This document shows, one piece after another, positions 23,001 to 35,000 of a stretch of DNA of 64,000 nucleotides. How positions within the stretch are numbered: the first letter of the stretch is position 1; each line of letters opens with the position of its first letter. Both the position numbers and the translations under genes were made by a program. The notes beneath the pieces were generated by a model, which was given only the letters and a program-made list of their open reading frames with translations, did no database searches and was not told the DNA's origin. The stretch is from Pisaster brevispinus. Lineage: Eukaryota > Echinodermata > Asteroidea > Forcipulatida > Asteriidae. The DNA lies in assembly GCA_023634235.1 (NCBI GenBank), contig JAMKCF010000020.1, positions 3,348,001 through 3,412,000 of the forward strand. The letters run 5' to 3'.

Positions 23001-26000
23001 AGCAGGCCCTGGGGGCAGAAAATGTAGCTCCAAAACTCCAGGAATCTGGGATATCTCCTGAAGGAGGCAGGAAAGAGACAGAGTAATCAAAGGTAAGGCC
23101 AAGCCTCACAGGAGCCAGCTAGGGAGAACCGACAATTCAGCACATATTTCCAGTGGTCTGCTGGCCAAATACCAGTTATAACTTCTGAGGACCAGTTAAA
23201 AATCTACCCGAGTGGTCCAGCTGGCTAGTTAATTGCTTCCAACTGTCCAAAGGCTACACGTAAGCCACTGACTGCACTGGTTTGAAGCTGAGGTACCATA
23301 CAGCATGACAGTGTTGAAAGAAAATTGCTAGATGTGGACCAGTGAAGATGCTGGCGGACTATTGAAATGACAAACTAACTGGTCCCGCTGGCCAGTCACT
23401 GGCCAGGGCAAACCCTCCTTTCACTGCTACACTCAAACAATCTGTTTGGACTTCTTAAGTGTTCACAGCATTTTCTTTGAAGGACTTTGTAGTATACTAA
23501 CAATAATACAAATCATTTATATGGTGCTTTACAAAGAACAGAGTGCCTAATAATGGGCGGGAAACAAATGAACAAGAACTAATGCGAAAACAAACCAATG
23601 ACTGGCTCCAAAAAAAACTTGTACAAAAATGAAGAAGGAAGTAAGGATGGTTGCAGGAACAGAAGTGTCTTGAGGAAGCGGTTTGAACACAGCCAATGAC
23701 GCCGCTTCTCTCAGACTTATTGGTAGCCTGTTCCACATGTGCAGTGCGGCAAGTACGAAGGCGCTACCCCAAGTTTTCCTTTTAGATCTAACATGTTTAA
23801 GAGTGGAAAGCCAGGTCAAGTCTGAAGAGGAGCGGAGTCGATGTCTGTGTACATCTGGGACATTCCCGATTTAGGTACATTTTTATATTATTTTGGGTTG
23901 AACAATTGAACAAAGAAAAATTGACTAGAGCATGAGTTGAACATGCCAGAGCTCTACCAACTAAGCTATTTAGCCAAATGTTGGTAGTCTCCCTATTTTT
24001 TCAACACCTTTGTTTGGGGGTGCCAGTCAGAAGCAATTCAACCTGTTACTGCTCTGTTCAAATCAAAATTATATACACAATCTAAATCATTCTTATTTTT
24101 CTTTTAGATGCCTACAAAAACTTCATCCTACCTGACAACCAATTCTTTCTGGAGTATAGTCAAGCTGGCCTCATCTTTTGTAAAGCCTGAAAAAAAAAAT
24201 TTAATCGACAACTAACCAACAAACTATGAAATATTCATCACATAAAAATCAACAAAACTTTGATTAGCAATGGGACATTTAACCGATGAATTGTTTAGCC
24301 ATAAAAATTTCCTTAGAAGTTAAGCGAAGCAGACAGTTTAACAAACATCAGACCTTCATATTGGTGCATTTAGAAGGGTAGCCTTGTCCAAGGCTCTTTA
24401 CGTAAGCACCCCGCTTTGAATCCACCAGGTAGCATAACAATACTGCAGTACTTGATATACAGTATACCGTGGGGTCGAAGCACGGTTTTCAACCTCGTAC
24501 TAAAAAACGAGGCCGAAACAGAGCCTTGTTCCCACTGTAAACGGCAGCTTATGTTTTTCTTTATCATTGCGCAGGGATTCCAGCGCTAATTACGTATGCT
24601 GGAATCGGATATTGAATATTCATTTCCTGTACTGGGTGGATAATCGTCCAATCATAAACTCTCGTAGTAGTCGCCTTGCCACTTACATTAACCAATGAGC
24701 ATACACCTTCGGGAAATATTAGCATAAAGCAACTCCGCCCACAATCTGACCTTTTTACAGTGGGAACAAGGCTCTGTTTCGGCTTCGTTTTTTGGTACGA
24801 GGTTGAAAAACCATGCTTCGACCCCACGGTATACTGTATAATCAAGTACTGTAGTACCGTGCCTGTATTGTAGCTACCTGGTGAATTCAAAGCGGGGTGC
24901 TTGCGTAAAGAGCCTTGGACAAGGCTATTAGAAGGGTGGTAAATGCCCAGTGCCAAGGCTGGCATAAACCAGTTCACCTCACAATGCAACAGAATCCTCT
25001 GATTGCAATTGCTGCATTTAGCAGGATTCATTTCAACTGTTGCATTTTTTTGATACCAGCAGGGTGCCCAGAAAATGCCCGGTGATAGACAGGGCTAAAA
25101 TGCAACCCAGTCATGGAGCAACCCAGTCATGGAGCAACCCAGTCATGGAGCAACCCAGTCATGGAGCAACCCAGTCATGGAGGAACCCAGTCATGGAGCA
25201 ACCCAGTCATGGAGCAACCCAGTCATGGAGGAACCCAGTCATGGAGCAACCCAGTCATGGAGCAACCCAGTCATGGAGCAACCCAGTCATGGAGCAACCC
25301 AGTCATGGAGCAACCCAGTCATGGAGCAACCCAGTCATGGAGCAACCCAGTCATGGAGCAACCCAGTCATGGAGCAACCCAGTCATGGAGCAACCCAGTC
25401 ATGGAGGAACCCAGTCATGGAGCAACCCAGTCATGGAGCAACCCAGTCATGGAGCAACCCAGTCATGGAGGAACCCAGTCATGGAGCAACCCAGTCATGG
25501 AGCAACCCAGTCATGGAGCAACCCAGTCTCAGAGTCAGTGAATTACGTACACAAAAGTCTCCTGGTTTTATTTCTAGGATCTGTGCTCAGAAAACATGTG
25601 ACTTCAGGGCTCAAAATTGACACTGGACCACAGGCCGGACACCAGTCATGCCAGTGATTCTAGCATTAGGCTAGTAAACTTGTGATGGGACAAGTCCGGT
25701 GGTCTTGTGTCTTTGTTCAAATGCTGACTTTCAGTCTAATAAATTCCCGTCTATTCTGTTGAGTATTAACAAAATACTAAACCATAAGACAAATGTGATC
25801 AATCTTCTCTTAGTGCTTTTCCAAATTCAAAGGTTAAACTGTGTAAGCATTTTTTTCTCATGTCAATTTATAATAACGATATTAATACAATACATTCATA
25901 TAGCCCATAATGCAGGAGCCTCTATGTGCAACACATAACATAAAACAATGAATTAAAATATAAAAAGCAAAAATATAAATTCAAACAAATGAGTCTTTAA

Positions 26001-29000
26001 CAGTCCCTTGAAAATCTGAAGAGAGTCTGCATGGTGAATATGAAGAAGTAAGCCGTTCCATAACAAAGGTGCAATGAAGTGGAAGGCTCTTTGACCATAG
26101 AATTTAGTGGAAAAGCTAGTTTGAGTCAGTAGGGATTGGCCAGCAGAATGAAGAGGACGAACAGGAACAAACATTTATTTATTCTGGTCTTGTAAAAATA
26201 TTCTGGTTCAGTAAATTTCTTGAGCTTCAAGCCCTGTGGTGTTGTGGTTTTTCCCCTCAAACCAAGCCCTGGACTTGTTTTATGCATGAAACTGTTCAAT
26301 AGCGAGCTGCTACATTGAAGTTGCACTTCAACCAACTTACCATCGTGTATGCTGAAGGCAAGAGCACTTAGCTTCACTGTAAGAATCATCATTGGCCTGC
26401 AAAGATACAGAAGACAAACGATCATCAATCAGTTAAACTAAAGTCCGGCCGAGAATTTCATATTTTAGAGGCGAGGCCATTTTTATTTTGCATGGGGCAT
26501 TTTTCCGACAAAGGCCCAGACCAGGGCAACAGAGGCCAAGACTAGGGCAACAGAGGACAATGGCCTCTGTGGCCTTTGTGTACCTCCAGGCCTGAAAAGT
26601 CACAATTTGTTTGAGATTTTTATGTCTGTGGCACAAAAAGAAGGCCATTGAGAGTATCACAAAATGGGCCATTACCAAGTATAAAAATGTTCAGGTGCAT
26701 ACAAAACATACACGGAGGGCCTAGGGGGAGGGGGTCTGTGACCCATGTATGCTTTCTTACATGCCTAAAATAAAAATGTTAATTTGAACAATTTGCATCA
26801 TGGCAGTAATTGATGGCTAACATCAGAGTGAGAGCGTTGATTTGTACAAATCATTGCGGATTAGAATCGAGTGCCATCTGTCCTCACTCTTAGCCTTCCT
26901 ATCCTGCATCATACAGCTTCCCATCCATGAATCGATAGCGAAACTAGACTGCTAGACTTGAATAGGGGTTTTTAAAATAATTAAGATCAAATATTTTTAT
27001 TTAAATTCTAGTCAGTGCTTATAAAGCAACTATCCAGCAGGACCAGCTGGCTTGATTTTTAACGACATGTAGTCCGCCAGGTTTTTTACAGGTCCGTCAC
27101 ATTGCATAACATTTCTCATACCGATTTAAACAATATCCTGATTTTCTATAGCCGCAATTTCAATTTAATGATTTGCAAAGTCAAATTAACTGCATCAATT
27201 GCCGTACTTTATTATGTTTAGACATTAAAAATTAGTTAGTGTGTTCACTATGAGTATGTTTACTTGTTGATGGCAAAACCTTTTATTATCCTTAATAAAT
27301 GAATAGTAATAACTTAACTGGGACACATGTCAGACATGTCAAACGCAAATTGGAAGTTATCTTTGGATAGTTTCAGTATCCAAAGACAGCACCAGCTCTC
27401 AAACATGGGTGTCAAAGTAAAATATTTATAAAAAATAACCCCTAGCATGCCTAATAACAAATAATTTTGAAACTGAGGCGGATGTTTTTGACTGGATTGC
27501 TGGACAGCTGGACCATGCAGCAAGGTGTTTCAGCTGGTCCACTGCCTGCCGTTTCAACTGGCATTTCTTGGCTTGCGCGGCCGAGTGGTTTAGTGCATCT
27601 GCCCCAAGTTCTGATGGCTGAGTCATCAGGGTATGGGTTTGAATCCCGGTCATGACACGCGAGTCCTTGAGCAAGACACTTAACTTGAATTGCTTCTCAT
27701 CACCCAGGGGTAAATGGGTACCTGTGAGGGCAGAGATGGTTCATGTGATTGATTTAGCTACATACTTGGCAGCAAAGGCTGTATACTCCCCAGGCCGAGC
27801 TGGTTTAAGAAATGAAATAAATGGCCCATTGGCCAGGGATAATAATGTTTGAGGTGCAATGATCATTCTTTGGAATTGCGCTATACAGGTACGTAGTCAA
27901 AAATCGGTATTATTATTTGGCCAGCTGACCACGGCCAAGGTCACATCCTGTTTCTGCTCTTGACCTCTACGTCGAAACCCTCAGTTCTACTCACCCTATG
28001 TAGTCAAGATTACCGACCCCAGCATTGCTCACTTGCATGTAGAGATGAACCCAGGACAGATGCGACATAGCAAATATCAGTACGTAATACTGCATCATTT
28101 TGGGATTAAAGAAAAGGATCATCAAATAAGCGATGCCTGCTCCGAAAAGTATGTGAAAAACGCCCCTGCAAGAGAGAAACAAAATACAGAGCAATCAATA
28201 GTCAAGCATTTAGCCTATTAACAAAACAAATGTATATTGAACCAAGGAATAGACTAGGTGCAAGTCTCAGGAGTATTTCTGTCATTCGGACAAATTAAAG
28301 AGTGCGATTTTGTTTTACAAGCAATGTGCCTGAAACCAAAGTGGTCCCAAAATGTTTGAATACACCGCGAGACTTGCATGGTCTTAAAGAAATATTTAGT
28401 TTCTTTTTCTGGATGGGTGTAATATTTTCTATATCAATGAGAAGTGTTCAACAAACAAAGTAATGAAATTAAATCGCTCGGCAAAACCAATATATCTAAG
28501 ACCTTTGGACAATATACATCGTACATTATTAACATTGGAATTGCCCTGCATGTGTAAAAGCTTACCAGGAGGTGTGGTCACATGTATTCAGACTTGTTTC
28601 AAGGCGTGTATAAGATTGGTTGTTGTCAGTATCCGCACTTTACAGACATACTGAACACAAAGATCCTTGCCATTTGATGGAACGAGTGTCACATGTCTTG
28701 CCATGTATCTACTGCCGCGATGCTTGACACTCCAAAATTAGATATAGGAGTTCTATATTGATGAGTATACATGGTATAGGACACTTGGGACACTTTGCAG
28801 CAAAGCTTCACAGTGTCGTTCCTAAAATAATCGATCCCACCCGTTTATCCCAACGAACCAAGGCCGTGTCATGGCATGGAGTTGTCCACGTTGTTCAGAT
28901 TTGTTTTCTTTTTCTCAGAGAGTGGGGTGGACGAGGTTCTGTGTCTATTTTGTGTCTATTGTAAAAAAAAAATCAAACGACAAGGATTAATGTGTGTTAT

Positions 29001-32000
29001 TATACATGTTATAAAACAAATATTACTGCATTTGGTTCGTGCATTGTCGAAGAATATGTGTAATCACTTGTTTAAATCTGGCTTTTCCATTTCACTTGGC
29101 TTTACCTTGAAATAGTCAAGATTTCACCTCCTGATTGTAGTCTGCGACAATGCACTCACCTCACATGCATCCAATATTTGTACAATGAATTAATAACATG
29201 TGAAAGTACAGAGCCGAATCAGTCATCACAGTCACAAGGAAACAGTGAACAGAAAACCTTGCATTAAAACACTTAAAAAAATTATGAGATATCACCTACA
29301 TGTAACATCACAAGGCCGGACAGCCACTTTAATGTGAGGGTTACACTACTGATTTGGGCTGTCGACCCAAATCAACTGTCACCAGGGCCACCTGACTACT
29401 GAAACAGGGTTACCCCCTTCATCAGTCCGTAAGAATGTAGGCATGGGTATCATCCACTAAGAGCCTGGTCGGCAGAGCAGAGTGCACTACATGTACCTTC
29501 CCAACTTTAAACATGTATTTCCCTGTTTTCAAACATCTGGTTTTGGACTCAAGAAATAAGAAACAATTGTCTTACTCATTTCTCAAAAACTATCGCATTT
29601 TTGAAGAAAATATTTCAAGGGAAGTTTTCTCACATGACCATCTTTGTACCATGTACAGTCTTAAGTTCCCTGTTGTTCTATACGGTTATTCTTCATTTCT
29701 ATTCACACATAAAAATGCATTCAAATATTTTGTTTGACCTCAAAAGCTTCATTCTTATAGTTTTTATTTACTTCATTTTGTCATTATTTTTGTGCTTTAT
29801 TTTACCTCATTTACCTTGTAATATTGTCATGTGAGTTCATTGTACATTTTGTGTTGTTTTGGTCAAATAATGTTACTTTTTTAAATTTTTATTTTTTCTA
29901 CACTCAAAACCCAAGTTAAAAATTAACATGTAAAACCATGGAGGCTTAATTTCCACCTCAATGGTTAAACTAACTGCATGAACTGAAGACAAACTATTTT
30001 GGACACTGTTTTTTAATTTTAGTCATGTACATCTCCACACCCTACTTAAATATTTCCTGTCCGGTGACCACCAAAACAGAAAGGTCTGTCGCAAGATTAA
30101 CTCAACCGCACAATTGTACGATCAGCCTTCCTGCTTTTGTAGCTAAACGTTGACAAAGTATTTAATTAGAGCTCTACCATGTCAACAAAATCTTTTAAAC
30201 AAATATGTATTTTGCAGCACACAAAATGGAAGTGTTTGCTCACTGATTCAACTAACAGTTGTTGACTCACTTTAAAAGTGTCTGTGGTAATGTTACATGT
30301 ACGACTGTGTATACAGTCATTTTCTTCCAATTCAAGTCAATTGCTTCAATCAATCAATCAAGTCAATTTCTCATCAAGGCATATACATGTACATGACAGT
30401 TGGAGTAAAACAAATTTAACAAATAACGGTAGGCCTATATTGATGAAAGAATATTAAAGAAGAAAAAAGTGACCGAGAACAAAAAGAGTGGCATAAATAA
30501 CTGGGACAGTTTCAATCCATTCTGATTGGTCAAAAGACGATCACACGGCCATGTTTAAATGAGTGATGTACATTATAAACAGGGTGAGAAGTGTTGAAAC
30601 ATAGCCTTAGGAAATTGAGTCCCAAGACGATGGTATCAGATGATTGCACGGAGCGCACAAATTTCGCGGCCCAATTTTAAGATGTTTGGTCACAGGTTTG
30701 GCTCACGCAAGTTTGTAACTTGCGTGCGATAGTTTGAAACTTAAACGTGCAAGTTTAGCACTCAACATAGATAACAATTCAACACAGAATCGAGGCAGGC
30801 TGAGGCTAAACTGTCAGATTTGCTCTCAACTTTTTAAGGACTTTGGATGTTTTTAACGGTTATTAAGAATTGAAATAAAAGAGAGATGACTAGGTCTTAA
30901 ACATTGGCTGTTTAAAACCTTGAAGTATCACGGCCATGTGTTAATCAACCTAACTGTCAGCTACATGTATCACACGGCCACCACCCTGCTGATTTTAAAC
31001 GGCCGTTTAAGACTTTGGCGCCTACTCATCTATTCCCTTATTAATAATTACAGAATTCTATGTGACCTCTCGTGACCAGGAACACTCGGCAGTTTATCGG
31101 TTATGACATCTGCTCTACAACTTGGTACTATACATGTTCGAATCCTACCTCAGCAGGTAGTGGATTTTGTTTTCTAAAGCACTGAGTTTGCAGTGCTTTA
31201 CACATCAAATTTCACTACCTCTTCATGATAAACACTGAACAATGTATTTAGCCTTTAACTCTAGACACATGTATTGTATTGTTGACAATGTTATTAATTG
31301 ACCAATTAGTACACAAAACCCACAAAACAGCAGTGCATTTTATGCACACATTATTTTATGTACACAGTGTTACATAGGTTACTTTCAGCAAAGGCCCTAT
31401 TGACAATTTATGATAAGTTGTTGCTGTTTAAACTTTCATTATCAAAATCCTAGCTTTTGCTTCTTGTGCTACAACACATGTACAATGTATGTGTGTAGAC
31501 TCTACTTTAAATGCAAAGGTTCCACAGTCCCTTCACCTCCACATTTACAGATTTTTAAAAAGTAAACCTTTAGACTCTTTAGGAAATACTGTAGGCATGT
31601 AATCTATTGTCTTTTATTGGGGCCAGAAAAAAAAAGTACATGGTAAGTCTATAAGTTCCATGAAAGTGGGGTGGTTTGGGTGTCAGCCAATTATGTGTAT
31701 GTACATGTACACTTTACTATGTAACTGTCAGCTATAACAGATAACTGACTTAATGTACACTAAACAATTGTTGCTCCATGTGATGGGGTCCACTTTTTGT
31801 ACACCGATGGGGCAAATGGAGACCAAGGTGAAACCCAGGGTGCCATTTGCCCAGAGGGTGTACAAAACCCATGGACCCTATCACAGAGCGTGCACAAATT
31901 GTTTTGTTATACTGTGGTAATAGATTCCTCTTCTTTGAAGGTGATCTGTTGTCATCTTCCAACGATATTACAAAGAAATTTGTAGTTAAAAAGCAGAAGA

Positions 32001-35000
32001 AGTGGAGTGGAAATGGAAACAATGGCAGTAGTTGACAGAAATATTTATTCACTGTTTCCTACGACACATCACACAGGAATGTAACTTAATTTATCTACAT
32101 GTAGTACCAGCGTAATTATAAACTCATAACTGGGGCTATTTCTAATATTGTACAAGGCGATGTTAACGACCAACGGTGGTGATCAAGGTAACATACCACA
32201 TGGGGTACATCACTCATGTTGTAGCACATGACATGATTGGTTCTCGACCAATAAAATTCACATTCTATTACTGTGGTATAACAATGCTGTATGTACACCT
32301 ACATGTACCATGACATAGGTAATGTACGCGTACATGTACGTACATTGTATGTAACACTCAACATAAATGTCAACATACAGTTTCAGATGACAGAACCTGT
32401 GACTGCTCTATACAATGCTATACTGACACCCCTACCATCTATTTACAAAAAAAACTTGTAACTTACATGCTAGGGTTAGGTGTGTAACCGACGGAACCTA
32501 GACAGATTACGTGGAGAGTGTGGGGATATTGTTTTGATTTGTTGTTCGGCTTTGCATTGTTACGTCATTCATTTACTTACATGTACAGTAAGCACCGGAA
32601 GGTTACATTGTACATAGCATACCTTTGCCTTAACTGCAGAGCTATGAAATGATAACCACAGAGTTTGCACAGAAAGGGCTATGAAATTGGGCCCAGTTGT
32701 GATGTCTCTTTTCTGTTAAAAAAAACTGTGACACTGTGTACTGTGTACATAGTTTTCTTCTCACTTTGATTCTGGTCTTATTAACATGTTTTCTGATTCA
32801 GTAAACATTTTGAGCTACCAAGGTGCAAAATTAATACTGGACGCAGGCCCGAGGCCAGTGCTTTTAGCATCGGGCCGGTAAGCTCGTGACTGAACAAGTC
32901 CGGCGGTCTTGTGTGATTGAATTATACCTCACCTCATCTTTATAATCTAGAAATTTTGTTCAAATGTTGACTTTGAGTCTCATACATATCCTTCAATTCT
33001 GTTGAGTATTTATGAAAGTTGGACCCATTAAATAATTGTGACACTGTGTCACATTTTGATTCTGGTCTTGTGAACGATTTTCTGGTCCAGAAAAAGTTTT
33101 GAGATACAAGCCCTGCAGTCTTGGGAATTTTTTCTCTATATTTGAGCCCTGGCTACAAGCCCTGCAGCCTAGTGGTATTTTTTTGTTGTTGCCTAAAATC
33201 CAGCCCTTCTAACAGGCTTTAACCTACAAACTTCACCCATCAATCCAAAGTAAAGTAAAGCAAATAATGTCTGATGTATGTACTACTACTTACCATCCAA
33301 AAGACACGCAAGCCAGTGACATGCCCAGTAGGATTTGTGCAATGTGGCGGGTGGTCGGGGAAACCCATCTTGGGTTCAGGTACCATCTGAACAGATAGGA
33401 ATAAATTAAGGCAGTGCACTGGCAAAATACAAAGTTGACCTGAAATGTAAGAATAAATACATATATTTACGTTGTTAGCAAAGAACAAAATATGGATATT
33501 GTTTAATTGTGTTTTTTTTTTTTAATCAAGTAATTAACCACAAGGGAAACTGACTGGGTAACTTTTTTATAATTTGGGTTTGAACAAAGACAAATTGACT
33601 GGAGCGGGACTTGAACCAACGACCTCCGGATTAACATACCGGCGCTCTACCAACTGAGCTATCCAGCCCTATGTTGGCGGTCTCCCTATTAGTATTAGTC
33701 AATATCTTTGTTCGGGAGTGCCAGTTAGAAGCCATGCAACCGTTAACTACAATGTACCATGTAGCCAGGGATCACACCCAAGTTTACGATACAACCTGGG
33801 AAGCGGCAGCCACGGGATCACCTTAAGGGTTTTTTTTTATGAGAACTGTTTTCAGCTTGTGCTACAGTTGATTTATACAGAGTATGTCAGAGAGCAACCT
33901 TGATGGTATGAAATCAAGGTTGCTGAGTACTCTGCATACTAAAACACATACCAGGGTCGGGATTGAATTTTGGGTGAAAATCTACAATACTGTGGGGCTT
34001 GTAGCTCAAAATGTTTACTGGACCAGAATTGTTTTAACAAGACCAGAATCAAAATGAGGAAAAAAAAACACTTCCTGACATAGTTTAACAACCTGCATTT
34101 TAGCTATTTGAACTAGCACTATTTTTGTAAGAGAACATTTATTTCATTTTGTCTTTATGATTTTTAAGTACATAGTGTATACTTCAATATTCGATAGAAT
34201 TGAAAGTTATTTTATCAGACTCAAAGTCACCATTTGAACATTATTTCTGTTCAAGATATTACACAGTAAGGTATTATCATTCATTAATAATAAATTAAAA
34301 AACACAGCCAGACTTGTCTGGTCACAACTTTTTGTGAAAGAATGGTCTATTGGGCGTGTGCACTCGCTACAGTGCTTGTAACCAGTGTGCCATTAAGCAG
34401 TCGTTGATTTACACCCACCACTGATATACACACCGGAGTCGTGACAGCAGGGCACCAGTGATAGCCAAATGAGAAGGGCAGACTAATTGACATCATTTCT
34501 CCGATGTGGATTAAAAACCATTGATTTGGAGTACAAAAAATGATCATGAGTACTTAATTAAATGTCTGATGTTGCATCTTTGACATATTGAGAATCCAGT
34601 AGACGATTTTTGAGTTGTTTTGTTTAGTTTGGTCTTTTTGTCATTTTGGCATACCAGTGATACAAGCGACGGCGGCCATTTTTGTTATCGGAAGGTGACG
34701 ATTCTGAATAAACGATGGGAATTTATCATTTTTTGAACCTTTTTTTTGCGGAGTGGATTTTCTGGACCCACCCCGAGCTCACTGTGAAAACAATGAACAC
34801 ATACTACATGTATAGAGCCTAATTTTGGCAATCTCCGTTTTCAAAAGAGAAGTCCAGGTGCATAAACGTAAAGGGGAAAAAGTTAGGATTTTGTACATGA
34901 TGACCTATGACTAGTATGAGGGTCGGGGAGACGATAGCGGAACGAACCGAAAAGTTCTAGGAGTAGGCTACGCAGGCCTACAGAAAGATCCATTATTGCG

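Noticed and set aside
24564..25031. 155-codon minus-strand frame
   Set aside because: It crosses the foldback element border and its target duplication; no family similarity.
25040..25657. Three overlapping repeat-protein frames of 142-205 codons
   Set aside because: A 16-bp repeat without stops is necessarily open in all frames; no start context, splice or family support.
33600..33672. Functional tRNA-Asn gene on the minus strand
   Set aside because: It is flanked on both sides by repeat-family sequence shared with many copies and has an anticodon-stem mismatch.
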